Part shown: positions 10,873-24,500 of the stretch, one piece after another
Numbering within the stretch: the first letter of the stretch is position 1
Layout: each line of letters starts with the position of its first letter
Origin: Plasmodium relictum
Taxonomy: Eukaryota > Apicomplexa > Aconoidasida > Haemosporida > Plasmodiidae
Assembly: GCF_900005765.1 (NCBI RefSeq)
Contig: NC_041681.1
Coordinates: forward strand, 1-64,000
DNA length: 64,000 bases
Direction: 5' to 3'
Position numbers and translations under genes: made by a program
The notes under the pieces: generated by a model
The model's database searches: none
The model's input: the letters and a program-made list of their open reading frames with translations, nothing else
Told to the model about the DNA's origin: nothing

Positions 10873-11692
10873 TATTACGTTGTGTATATTTCTTGTGCAT
10901 TTTTTTACATATAAAAATTTTTAGTGCATACTTTTTTTTTTTCGCCCTCCACTTAATTGTTTTTTAAATAACTTGAAATGGAAAATTAAAAAAACAAACA
11001 AAAAATATGTAATTTATTTATTTAAAAAATAAGATAACTTATAAAAAACTTTATAATAACCTAGAAGTAACCCTTTTTTTTTTTATTTTGTTTTTGTAAA
11101 AAATAAAAAAAAAACAATTTTTTATTTTTCATATTTTTTGTTTTCCATAAAATAATATGAATATGTTTTTAAAAGTTTTAAAAAACTTATTTTCGTAAAA
11201 TTTGCTTAATTGAAAATATAAATTCTTTTATATATATATATATTTCTAATTATCATTTATTTCATACTATTTCATTAATATTAAGAAAAAAAAAAAAAAA
11301 TAAAATAAAATAAAACATTTTTTTTGTAAAAGAAAGAATGAGAACAAATATATTATTAACAATACTTACAATTTAAATAGTTAAACCTAAGCCATGCTAT
11401 TTATATTTTAGAATGTTATAAAAAAATATAGTATTATATGTAATATTCATTTTTAATTTTTTTTTTAAATATTCAATAAAAAAAACTTTATTTTTAGAAA
11501 TAAAATATAATGTTTTAAAATAAAAAGATAAATATTACAGATAGTTTATTTTAATAAAATAAACAATACTTAAATCATAATGGATAAAAGGGTTTAAAAT
11601 AGAAATTTTTATTAAAAATAATATTGAAGAGTTTTCATTTTTTTTTTTTTTGTGTTTTTTATAATAAGCTAATCTTACCATATAAGTTAAAA
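10873..11692. promoter_or_regulatory. Divergent intergenic region between the RCC1-like and CWC25-like genes
   Basis: This 820-bp AT-rich spacer must hold the 5' UTRs and promoters of both flanking genes. It consists of A and T runs and a short TA repeat near 11230. No specific factor site is clear. I looked here for an upstream exon of the plus-strand gene encoding the expected K-x-W-H-P motif and found none. Confidence 0.5.
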
Positions 11693-12871
11693 ATGGAGAA
11701 TATTTATAATGATATGGAAGAATATGGAAAAATATGCCAGTTATATGAGGAAAAACAACAGAAAAAAGAAAAAAAAAAAAAAATTTTAGAAAATTCAAAA
11801 TTAGATGATATATTAGACGAAGATATATTATGGATGTATGAAACGAATGAAGAGAAAGAAGTAAAAGAACAGGAGGAATTTTTACTTGGTAAAAAAATCA
11901 ATATGGAAAAATTATTAGAGGACGAAGAAGAAAAAAAAAAAGAAAACTTCAATAATAAAAATAACGTTGATCACCTAAACAAACTTAGAGAAGATCCATT
12001 AACTATTATAAGAAAAATAGAACTGAAAAAAAAAAAGATGATTGATGATCAGAAGAGATTATTAGAACTACGAAAAACTACAGAGATTAATCAAATAAAT
12101 AATGTACACAAAAAAACTGAAGAATCACAAAACAGTTATAAAAAAGAGAAAGAGGTACTAAAAAGAAAAATAAGAAAAGGAAGAGAAAATCATAAGAAGA
12201 AAAAAAGAATAGAAAAAAAAGAAAGAAACAGAGAAAGAAAAAAAGAAAAAGAAAAAGAAAGAAAAAGAGAAAGAGAAAGAGAAAGAGAAAGAGAAAGAAA
12301 AAAAGAAAGAGAAAGAGAAAGAAAAAAAGAAAGGGAAAGAAAAAAAAAAAGGGAAAGGGAAAAGGAAAAAGAAAAGGAAAAAGAAAAGGAAAAAGAAAAG
12401 GAAAAGGAAAAGGAAAAGGAAAAGGAAAAGGAAAATGAAAATAAAAGAGAAGAAGGAGAAAGAGAGAGAAAAAGAAAAATAATAAGAATAAGGGAAAATG
12501 AAAAAGAAAGAGAAAGAAAAAGAAAAATGGAAAATGAAAGAGAAAGAGAAAGAGAAAGAGAAAGAAAAAGAAAAAGAAAAAGTGAAAGAGAAAGAGAAAG
12601 AGAAGGTGAAAGAAAAAAGGAAAAAGAAAGAAAAAGAGAAAAAGATAGAGGTAGAGGTAAAGAAAAAGATGAAAAAAAAAGAGAAAAAGTAAAAAAAGAA
12701 AAAAGTTATAAAGAAGTAGAGAGAGAAAAATGTAGAGATATAGATAGAGATGTAGATAGAGATAAAGAAAAATATAAAAAAAAAAGAGAAAAAGAAAGAA
12801 TAGAAAAAAGTGATAAAGATGGAGAAAAAGAAAGAAAAAGAGAAAAAAAAAAAGAAAAAAATGAATTATAA
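11693..12871 (+). CDS. CWC25-like pre-mRNA splicing factor with Arg/Glu/Lys-repeat tail
   Basis: The protein has 392 residues from the ATG at 11693. The frame is open back to an ATG at 11624, but those 23 residues come from a poly-T tract (poly-Phe) and look like UTR. Three motifs in the right order match the spliceosomal step-1 factor CWC25: LWMYE (46-50), EEFLLGK (61-67) and REDPLTIIRK (98-107), corresponding to LDWMYQ, DEYLLGR and REDPLFIIRK in the human protein as I remember it. The usual N-terminal Cir_N segment with a K-x-W-H-P motif is not visible, so an exon may be missing or lost. From about 165 the protein is an almost pure charged repeat (RERER, KEKEKE, KRERE), like the RE/RS tails of splicing factors and a likely single alpha-helix. 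CWC25 acts in activated spliceosomes for the first catalytic step. Confidence 0.62.
   Translation: MENIYNDMEEYGKICQLYEEKQQKKEKKKKILENSKLDDILDEDILWMYETNEEKEVKEQEEFLLGKKINMEKLLEDEEEKKKENFNNKNNVDHLNKLREDPLTIIRKIELKKKKMIDDQKRLLELRKTTEINQINNVHKKTEESQNSYKKEKEVLKRKIRKGRENHKKKKRIEKKERNRERKKEKEKERKRERERERERERKKERERERKKERERKKKREREKEKEKEKEKEKEKEKEKEKEKEKENENKREEGERERKRKIIRIRENEKERERKRKMENERERERERERKRKRKSEREREREGERKKEKERKREKDRGRGKEKDEKKREKVKKEKSYKEVEREKCRDIDRDVDRDKEKYKKKREKERIEKSDKDGEKERKREKKKEKNEL
12199..12865 (+). repeat. Purine-only RE/KE-coding repeat tract
   Basis: There are about 670 bases of nearly pure A and G in GAA/AGA/AAA codon units, encoding Arg-Glu and Lys-Glu repeats of the CWC25-like protein. 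The tract is prone to length change between strains, and its strand asymmetry (all purine on plus) is extreme. Confidence 0.9.
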
Positions 12872-15597
12872 AACAAGCAAAGAGAAAATATATAAAGTTT
12901 TAAGTCAAGAACAAAATTAAAAATATATCAATAAAATATTAAAATTTTAAGGAAACTTTGTGAAATAAAAATAATACAACATGCTTATATATTTTTATAA
13001 CCCCTTCTTTGCTAAATAAATAATACTAAAAAATTCAGAATATATTATTTAAAAAAAAATAGGAAAATGAATGTATAAATTTATAAAAGAAACAAGTAAT
13101 AAGATAATTAAAATATTTTTTCAAAAAATATTACCACCATAAATTTGAATAAAAAAAAATTAATTTGTAAGTTAAAATATATTTTAATAAAATTCTACAA
13201 AATTATTTCAACAGTTAAATTTTAAATAAATAAAAAATAAAAAGAATAATTATTAAAATATATACTAAAGCCACACTTATAAGAAAATTAAAGGGTAAAT
13301 AATTTTAAATATTATTTTGTATTAAAAAAAAAAATGTATAAAAATTAAATAAGAACATAAAATTATGTAAAAATAACACAATTTAGAAAAGTATTTAAAA
13401 AAGTCATATATTTAAAACATTATCTAAATAGGCAAATAATAAAATTTTATCATCATAAAAATTTTCAAAAATTCTTAAGTGAAAAAAATATGTTTCTAAT
13501 TCTACAATTTTATATGACAAGTAGTTTTAAAGAAGTTTATAAAATAAATTGTCCTTAATAAGAAAAACTGTTATAATCAACAATAAAGTAATCATTTTCT
13601 TTTCTCAAATTTGTTGTGTGGAACTAAAATAAAATAAAGTCATTCATTTTTATATTTAAAAAAAAATCATAAATTTATATAATTGGTTTCATTAAAAGTA
13701 TTAAATGTAAAATAAAATTTTATGCATACCCTTTTTCGGATTTTTTCTTTCATGTATAATGGCAATAATTTTGTATGTTTGTTTTTTTTTTTTTTTACAT
13801 CCTTTAAAATAATAAAAAGAAAACATAATTATTGGAAAAAAAATTTTATTTTATGTTTTTTATTATACATGTGTGCATCTATATAAATTATGTTTTTTTT
13901 TATTTACTATGTTTATATTTTTTAATTTTAAATAATAAAAAAATTCATATAAATCGTTCTCTATACTTTTTATCTACAAAAAAAAAAAAAAAAATAAATA
14001 AATGAATAAATAATGTAGATTTCATTATTCTTATTTCTCCATTATTCCAGTATTTTTCTATATTTTACTAGTTACTTGTTCATTATTTAAATCTAAATAT
14101 AACTTTTTTGAATGCTTTACTATATCTTTTTTTAAGTCTTTCTTATCTATTATATGCAATAAAAAGATATTGTTTTATTTATGTAAATATAATTGTATTA
14201 TTTTTTTTTCTTAAATATAAAATTCTGAAATACTATATATTTTATTTTGTTATTTCTTCTTTTTTTTTTTTTTTGTCTGTGTTTTCGTTATATATTTAAA
14301 ATATATAAATATATATGTTTTTATTTTATACTTTTAAAATTAATAACATCATTTATTTTTAGATACAATGTATTCTTATTTTTATCATGTATATATTTAG
14401 TATGATAAATTCTAAATTTTTTGTTTAAAATAAATGCCTTTAAATTGTAAGTAAAAAATAAAAAAAATATAAATAAAAATTTTAATTCCATAATGCATAT
14501 TAAAAAGAATTTCCATCATTTTATAAATTTTTGATTCTCATTAAAAAATATTTTTAAATTTAAGTTTCAATTCTTTTTATACTTTCTTGAAATTCATAAG
14601 AAATGATAATAAAAAAAATTACTTTAAGGATAATTTATTCTAATTTCTGTTAATTTTCTTTTTTTTAATTACAATTATTAAGACTTTAAATTTATAATTT
14701 CCAAATGAATAAAACTAATAAATAATACATTGTAATTTATCACATATATAAATACTTAATTTTATATCTAAATTATTAAGATTATTAAAATATAAATACG
14801 TTTAAAAATATTTTAAAATGGCATCAAACGAAATTACAAAGTATCAAAATATATAAAACATAACACAATGAAGGAAAAAAAAAATAAAATAAAAATAAAA
14901 ATAAAATTTTAAAAAATAAAAAAAAAAGTAACTAATGTTGACTGCGTGCATAAACAGAACTTGTTTTTAAAAAAAAACATTTGTATATGATTATGAATAT
15001 CAAAAAAACTTGGAGAAATAAAATAAAATAAAATTCTTATATTTTCAGAAATTTTTTTTTTTTTTTTTTATTTTTTTGATTATACATTGTTTAAACATTT
15101 TCTTATTAAATTCTTTAATTAATATATGAAATCCGTTTTTATATAATTTTTTATACATTCTATTTACTGGTTTTTAGATTAATTTTACTTATATATCAAA
15201 GTATTTTTTTATATAATTTGTTAGATTTTTTTTAATTTATTACACTATGGATTTCATTGCAAGAATGATTCTTTTTAATATTGCTTATATTTTTATTTTT
15301 AAATTCATAATATTATTTAATTAAAAAAATCATAATTTAACTGTAGCCACGTCATATTCATTTTTTATATATAAAGTATGTATTATTTTAAATTAATGTT
15401 TTTTTCAGAATAATTCATAATAATCATTCTTAATATATAAATGAAAAAATAATTTAAATTTTTTTGTAATTCTATCTAATTTTTTTTTCATATGTAAGAT
15501 AGATAATTTTTAACTTTCTTTATATATTTCTATTTCCATTTTTTTTCTTTTTTTTCGTTTTTTTTTTTTATTATTGTTTTATTAGGAAATTTATAAG
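12872..15597. other. AT-rich intergenic spacer
   Basis: About 2.7 kb separates two plus-strand genes. It is mostly A/T with homopolymers, and the 3' half presumably carries the promoter and leader of the TFIIIC1-like gene. A 63-codon Phe/Tyr-rich frame at 14108-14299 is not supported as a gene. Nothing else is seen. Confidence 0.5.
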
Positions 15598-18500
15598 ATG
15601 GATAAAATATTACTGAAGTATATTTTTGACGAGTTATGCACTAGCTTTAATAAAATAGAAACTGGAACAAACAAGAAAGATGAAAATAGTGAAATTAATT
15701 ATTGTTTAACATTAGAAGGATTATATGAAAATTTAGAAAGAAACAAATATATTAGTATGGATAAATATATGAAAAAAGAAGTATTCGAAAATATATATTT
15801 TTGTAAAGATATATGCATTTTAAAAAGTGGAAATAAACAAGTTATGCTAGATGAATATAATAATGATATAGATTTAAAAATTAATTTTGAAGATAGAAAT
15901 TTTATTATTAGTTCCCCTAGTGAATTTAACATTTATATAAATAATATATATATATATAATAAATACAATCTATTTTATTATCAAAGAATAAAAGAATGTA
16001 AAGAAAAAATTTTTATTTTATTACACATTATTTCTGGTAAATACAATGGATTAATTCAAAGTTCATTATCTAAATATTTAAATTTAGATTCAAAAATTAT
16101 TCACTACCATTTAAAAGAGTTGTTTCAATATTTATTAATTAAAAAAATTAGTATTAATATAAGTGATGTAGAAAACAATTTAGATTATAATAGTAACACA
16201 ATTAAATTAAATCCTTCATATATTTTATATTTTAATGCTTTTTTTATATATAATTTATTACCAATATTTATTAAAAATCTATTGTACTCTCAAAATGTAC
16301 TGTCAATTAATAAAATAATACTATGTCTTTTAAATAAATTTATTATAATACCTCAAAAAATTTTATCTTTGATATTTTTCAAATTGTTAATTGTTTATAA
16401 TCCATATTACTTTATACAAGTAAGAAAAGCCTTAAAAATTTTTAATTCAATTTTATCTAATCTAATTAATAATAAGAAGATAATTATGTGTAAAATAAAA
16501 ATTCATTCTAATTATGAAAATTGTTATTTAACTTATGAAAATAGGCATAAAATAAATTATGATAATATATTTAATTTTTTACTTTTATTTTATTACAATT
16601 ATGATTATATAATAAAATTTATAAACAAATCAAGCTACTTAATGTGCGAAGATTATGTAAAAAATTTGGAATTTAAAAATGAATTTGTTAAAAGTAATGA
16701 TCCAAGTAGAATAGATGATATAAGTCAATACTCAAAAAAAAATTCATTTAACGAAAAATTACAAGAAAGTGAAATGAATATATATTCAAAAATTCCAACA
16801 AGCATTGATAATATAATTAATATGAATAATTGTGAATTATATATGCATGAAAATAAAGACATTAATAAAAGTAAAATAAATCATATAAAATCACTTAGTG
16901 ATGAAAATTTTTTAAATAAAAAAGATTGTGATTTATTGATAAACGATTTTAAAAATTATATGGATTTAAAAATAAATCATAAGTTTCATGGCATGGATAA
17001 TTATTCAAGTTCATTAGATGAAAATCAGGAATCATGTTTATCGGATTTTTCTTTCTTATATGAAAGTGAGAAAATTCCTCAATCAAATAAGCAAATTAGT
17101 GAAAATTATGAGAACAGTGAAGAAAATATAAAAGCATATTCTTCTTCATCCATTAGTACAGATTCGGAAAATGATGAATATAAATATTATATTAAGAATA
17201 AAAATATATATTTAAATAATTTATCGTTGTATGACAAAATTAAATACTTGATTATAAGTAAAGGAGTAAATGGAATAACAACAAAAGATATTTCACAAAT
17301 ACTATTTCTTAACATTAAAAAAACTACTACATTCCTTAACAAGCTTATAAAAAATAAAGATGTTGTTAAAATACCTGAAAGAAAAGATAAAAATTTTATG
17401 TATAGATTTTTTGACAATAAAATTTATCAATATATACAAAAAAATCCTTCTATTGATCCATTTAGTATAAATCAAACGGAGAATAATAACATCAGAAATT
17501 CTAATGATAAAAAAATAATTACATATGCAGAAAAAAACACTTTTTCAAATAGCTATGAAGCAAATAATGAATTAGGCTTATATCAAAATAGTAATTATAA
17601 CAACTTACATAAAAAAAATGCAAATCAGATATTTAATGTAGATAAAGAAAAAAATGTAAACGAAAATTTAGATAAAAAAGACATCAATCATATTCAGTTT
17701 AAGAATTTAAATGAATCATTAAATATACTAAATTACACATATACAATAAATAAAATAGATATAAATGTTCTAAATTATGTCATACCAAAATACAAAGACT
17801 CTTTCAATAGCTATAATAATTATAAAGAATTTTTTGATAATTATGTTGAAAATTTTAAGAATTTTGAGAATAAATATGATTTATATACTTGTAGTTTTCA
17901 CTTTTTCTATTATTTAAAATTCCTCTTAAAAAATTATAACAAACAATTTTATTTTAAAATAAATTGTGATATTTCAAATAAAAAAGATTTTAAAAATAAT
18001 ATTCCAAATGAACATAATGAAAATGAATTCTATATAAAAAATGTTGAAGCATCTAAGAAGGATATAGATTTTATAAAATACTTCTTAGAAGATACAAAAA
18101 AATTAAAAAGTAACGTATTTATAAAGAGATTGTTTATTTTTTGCCATTTTTTACTCAGTTCAAAAGTAACTACTTTTCGATTTCTACAAGATTTGTTTAT
18201 TAAGATAGAAAATAATGGAAGAACCATAGACAGAAAGTCAGTTCAACGTCTGTTTATTTACTCTACTAAAATTAATAATTTTTTTAAAAAATCTTCAGTT
18301 CTTTGTAGTAAAACTGTGAAATATTTTTTTTATGATTCACAAGTATTATCAGAAAAACAATCAAATGAACTTTATTTAAAGTTTCAGCAAGAATACATGC
18401 AGTTTTGTTATAAAAATAATTCTGTTGATAAAAATAATAAAGCAAAAAAAGTATATTCTAATATATCAAATGATAATTTAACTGTTTATTCAATTAAAGA

Positions 18501-21500
18501 TGGTTTACATATTTTTGATGAAAAAAATTATATTACTCACAACCAAGTATTAAATAGTGATAATTACACATCTTGCAATGGTAATAACTTAAGTGATAAG
18601 ATTCTTAAGAAAAATAATATACTAAATTATAATTTAAGTACTAAAGAAAATGTAATTATTTCTGAACAAAAAAACAAAAAAAATACACAAAATTTTGCAA
18701 AATATTATTATGATTGTAATTCATTAAATGTGATATGTAACAATAAAGAAGATAATATATATAATTTGAATAGAAAAAATATACATAATAGTAACCAGAA
18801 TAATTATGATTCATATTACGATTTTCATAATATAAATAATTATATTCTTCCTACTGGAAATGATACAAATAATACACTTAGTTTAAATAAAAAAAGGAAA
18901 ATGACCAGCGCTAATTGTGAATCTTTTAATAAAAAAAGTAAAGTAGACTATATTCAAGGAATAAATGAAAATTTAGATAACTTTCAGAATAAATATCATT
19001 CACAAAATATTCCTAATTACATCAATGAAAATGTTGAAGAATTTTATATAAATAATAAAAATAACGATTCCTATATTTTACCATCTTCAAAAAATAAAAT
19101 AAACATGAATAATATGGAAGTAAATAATAATAATAATAATAGTGATAATGTTGATAAGATTAATGATAATGGTAATGATTGTAGTATATTATATATTGAT
19201 ATATTAAATGAATCAGCTTTTAAATGTAGAGAAAACAAAATCATTAGTAAAAAAATGAAAACGAATAACTTTTTTCAAAATTTTAAAACAACACAAGAAC
19301 TTTCTTATAGTATAAATTATTTTTATGGATATATTTTTTCTAAAATGGCTAGGTACAAATATTTTCATAAATGCTTAATTCGTATTTTAAAAAAAAAAAA
19401 GTATAAAATTAAAAATAAATTAAAAAATTTAATAAGAAAAGGTAATAGTGAAGGTAAAGTTACATGGAATTTGAATAATTTAAAAAAAATAAAATTATTA
19501 AAAAAAAAAAAAAAAAAGTTTAATAATGCATTATCTGTAAAATATATATTGAAAAATTTATATCTTGATGAATATTTAAAAATTATTAGTGTAGGATGCA
19601 AATTAAAGTATATTGAAAATTATCTACTAAAAAAAAAAAAGAAAAAAAAAATGAAAGATTTGCCCGAAATGCTATTTGAATTTTTAACATCATATTCATT
19701 ACTCAATTCTAATAACAAAAATATTATTGAAAATTTAATATATAACAAGAAAGAATCATTTTATTTAAAAGGAAATAATCATACTGAACAAATTAAATCA
19801 AAAAATAACTCTAACGTTATATCCAATGAGTTCAGAACTAGAGATGAAGAAAAAAATTTAACAAAAAATTATATTTCTTCTAGAAAAAAGATGAAAGAGC
19901 AATTATGTGAAGATGACATAAATGTTATAAAAAATAATGACAAAATATATATGTTCTTTTTTATATATAGAAAATTAAAATTTTTATATAATATGAACTT
20001 AATTGACCTTAAATATAATGATATAAATAAAAATATAAAATTTAGTTCAAAATGGAAAAATAAAACTCCTAGTTATTCGAAAAATGTTGATTTAAATATC
20101 TCACTTATTGATTTTAAAAGAAATAATTTGAAAATTTATATTAAAAATAAAGTTAGTATTCATTTATTTACATCAAAAAAAGAAAAAAAAAAAAAATCAA
20201 AAATATATAATATGATGGAATACAACAATTTTGAAGAATATTATTATAATTTATACGTAAGTATTACAATTATTCTTTAACAACACTTTATATTAAATTC
20301 TTTTTTTTTTTTTATATTTTATATATCATATATTTTCTTTTATTATCATAATATTCTCTAATTGTAATTTTAAATATATAAAAGTCATATATATATAAAT
20401 TATTTATGTTTTATTGCATAATAATATGCATAGTATATGCAAAAAAAAAAAAAATACATACATACATACATATATATATTGTTACATCATTTTATTATTC
20501 ATATTTGTTTTTATCTATATTTTACTTCTTTTTTTTTTTCAGTTAAACATTGAGAAGTTCAAGACGTTTTTACTTGAAGTATGTTTAAAAAATTATCATT
20601 GTGGTAAATTAAAAATGAAGGATATATTAAAAAATACAAAATTTAAGAATAAAAGTTTAAAGTTTTTACTTTTGCACAATTCTTATACTAATCAATTATT
20701 TTTAACTAGACGGTTGAGAATAATGTTCATTAACTTAATTAAAAAGGTAAAAAAAGACACACCTAAAATGAAGTTAATGAAAGTTATGAAATCTTATAAA
20801 GAATATAGCACATTTCGCGATGTATTTAATATATCTAAAATAAATATAGAAAAATATTTTACCATTTTTTACAATCTTTATAACAAAGAGAAAAATAGTT
20901 GTGCAAGAATAACGAAAAAAACTTTATCCTTTTTATGTCCATTTTGCAACGATATATTTCTTTTAAAAGAGGATTTATTAAATCATATATCAAATATTCA
21001 CAATATAAACAAAAAATTTTCAGATATTATTTCCTTTTTTTCAGATTCAAAACATATGATACATAAAAGGTTAAGTGATTTTTTAAAAATTAGAAATAAC
21101 CTTGTAAAAAACTCAAATTTATTACATGAACATAATTCCATTGAAGAAAAAAGAAATATATTAATCGATGAAAGAAATCCATTAGATAAAAATAATAAAT
21201 TCACAGAAAAATCTGAGGGCAATTTTTTATTTCATAACAAAAAGGAATTATCTAATAATATTATGGAAAATAAACAAAGTTATAACCATTTGGATGAAAA
21301 AGAAAAATTAAATAATGAAGAAATTAAAATTTATAATTCAAAAAAAAATATAAAGAAAGTTAATAATTTATGTATTAATAATATTTCCTCAACTAAAAAT
21401 CATAATAATGATATAAATTATATTATGGAGAACGTAAAGATAAAATATTCCTTAAGAATTGTTTACATTTATTTCGTAACTATAATTGTTCAGTTGATTA

Positions 21501-24500
21501 TGTCTCAAAAGATGATAGAAAAAAAAAAAATTGTTAATACTTTTTATAGATTATTAAAAGATAATGCACAAAAAGAAAAAAAAAAAAAAAAGGAAAACAT
21601 AGTTGTAGAAAAGAAAACTAAAAATAAAAAATTTTCAACAAAAGAATTTTTAAATAATAAAAAGAAAATTATGAAGGTAATTAAAATAAAAAGTATCAAT
21701 AAAAGAAATCAAAAGATTAGAAATATATTGAAGAAATTTCAAAAAAATAAAAAAGTAAAACTACAAATAAAAAAATTATTATTAAAAAATAAAATCCAAA
21801 AAGAAAGTCATACAAACGAAGAAATTTGTAACAAAAAAAAAAAACTGAAATATAATAAATTATTTTCATTAAAAAAATCTAAAAATTTTAGTGATTTTAT
21901 ATCTATGAAATTAAAAAAATTTCAGTTAATATATTATTTAAAAAATAGAACTAATACTATCCCATATCGAAAAAGTGTATGGAAAAAAATAAACAGTATG
22001 ATGATTGGAAAATTTAATGAAAATATGTGTTTTTATATTCAGAAAAAATTATTCCATTATTTTAAAAAGAACATAGTTCCTTACTTTTTTATTTTATACA
22101 ATGAAAAATTGTCTAGATTCATTGTAAATTATTTTGCAACACACATATATAATTGCACATACACCAATATAAACTATTATTATGATAAGTATATAAAAAA
22201 AATATATAACTTTGAATTTATTTCTCTTGTGAATTTACTAAAAATGTTTATTATAAATTATGGAGATTTGTTCGTTTTATACAAAGAAATTATGAAAACT
22301 CTATTTTTTCAAAAAATTAAAGATATTAAAAGAGCTTTAATGTTTCTAAAAAAAAAAAACTACGTTGTTGAAACATCTTATTTACTATCGAATTATATTA
22401 ATAACGAGATTTCTTATGATAATATATATTCTAATTTAGTTTATAAATCTTTATTTTATAAAAAAAAGTTATCCCTCTTTTCAAAGAAAAGTTTTTTTGA
22501 TAATATTCTTGATTTAATTCATTTATTTGGTGTATCACACTCATTGAAGTATTTAGAAAGCAAACACAATGAAAATTATGAAAATTCATATAATAATTCT
22601 AGTATCACAAATTGCCACATAAATAATTTATTATATCATATTGACAATATTTATGATGAAAGTAAAGATTATTATAAAAGTAATTTTAAGAATACTAACA
22701 TAAATAGTGATATAACACGAAGTTATAATAAAAATATAAATTCAAGTAATGATTTAAATGATATGGAAAGATTTAGAAATATTTATTTGAATGATTGTAA
22801 TAGAAATGATAATAATGTATTCTATACTAGCAGTATAAACAATAATTATGAAGGAAGCGAAAGTTTAAGTGAAGAATATAAAAAATATGAATTCAATAAA
22901 AATTTAAGTATTTTTGATTTAAATTATTATATTCAGAATTTCTTAAAAGGAAATATTATTTTATATGCGTGCAACAATTATATAATAAAAGATGATGATG
23001 AAAGAACAAATGATAATGAAAAAGTCGATAATCACAAAAAAGATTTAGAAATATCTAAAATTTCAGGAAAAAAAGATAATATTGTCTATAATAATTTTAA
23101 AAAAAATGAGGAATATTTAAAAAGTGAAGAAAAAGAAAATGAGTATAATGAAAACAGTTGTATGAGCTATATTTCAAGTGAAAACGATTCAGAAATATAT
23201 GATCACTTTTCAGATGATTATGAAATTATAAAATTACTAGAAAATGTTAATGAAAATAGCAGAAAAGCACAAGGAGGAATAAGTAAACATATAAAGTGTT
23301 TAACTAAGCATGTTAGTGAATATTTTCCAAATTATTATATTTTAATTAAGGGGGAAAAAAAAAAACTAACAAAAAAGCTTTCAAATATTTTTTCAAATAA
23401 TAAAGAAGCAAAATTTTCTAGTTTTAACAATATTTTTCAACCACATACTGATTCTAATTATATAAATAGCTCTTTTTTCAGTTATTTTAAAAAATATTGT
23501 GTATACATATATGAAAATAATAATAATAATATAATATCCAAACCATTTAAAAATTCATTTATTTTAAACATAGATAATAATTGTGATTTTAATAAAATAT
23601 TTAACTTGTATATGCAAGCAAATAACTTCTCTAATTCTATAATTTATAAAAAAAATAAAATATTAATTTATAATATTAACAAAAAAACTTTTATAGATTT
23701 TGATCAGTACCCACAAAATTTGCACTTATATAACATTGGATACATTTCTAATATTCATAAGAATATTGATTCACTATTAGATATTCAAGTTTTTAATTTG
23801 AAAAATAATGTTTTTTGGATAGAAAAAGAAAAATCTAATGAGCAAATAAATAAAACCATTGTGCCTAAAAGAAGTTATAAAAAGAGGAAAATAGAAAACA
23901 TACCGAATAGTAACTATAAAGATTTAGAAAAAAAGAACAAAAACTTATGTGTAAAAATGCAATGTGAAAAAAAAAATAATAAAAATAAAAAAAATGGTCA
24001 AATGACAAAATTTTTAAAAAAAGTTAGAGTAAATAAAAATAAAGAAAAAGAAAATATATATAAAGAATCATTTATATTTGTTACTCATATTTTGTATAAT
24101 GTATTTTATTTCGATAATATATTAAATAATTACGATAAAGATGGACGTTACAAATATTATCATTCAGAAAAATTAAAAAAAAAAAAAAGTTTATGTGAGA
24201 AAATAAATGAAATATACAATTACAGAAAAAATAAAACTAATGAAAAAAACAATTTGAAAAATACTTTACCTGATGAAGATAAAATAGAAAATAGCAAAAA
24301 AAATGAAGAGTATTCCAATGAACATGCATTCAAATCAGTTACATTAAATGATAATAACATGATTGATATTAATGAGACTGAAAATAAAAATATAGAAGAA
24401 AATACTTTAAATATAGATAATGAACATTACGAAATATCATATATAGATAACAGTTCTAATATATATAATAAAATTATTAATAAAATGTTATTTATTTTTT

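Noticed and set aside
11624-11692. Upstream ATG of the CWC25-like frame
   Set aside because: It adds only a Phe-rich stretch from a T-run; the next ATG begins balanced sequence.
20414-20542. Separate start (ATG 20414) for the second long frame as an independent gene
   Set aside because: The first 43 codons are translation of a poly-A/T intron ending in a perfect T-rich CAG acceptor in frame with the upstream exon, so one spliced gene is the better model.
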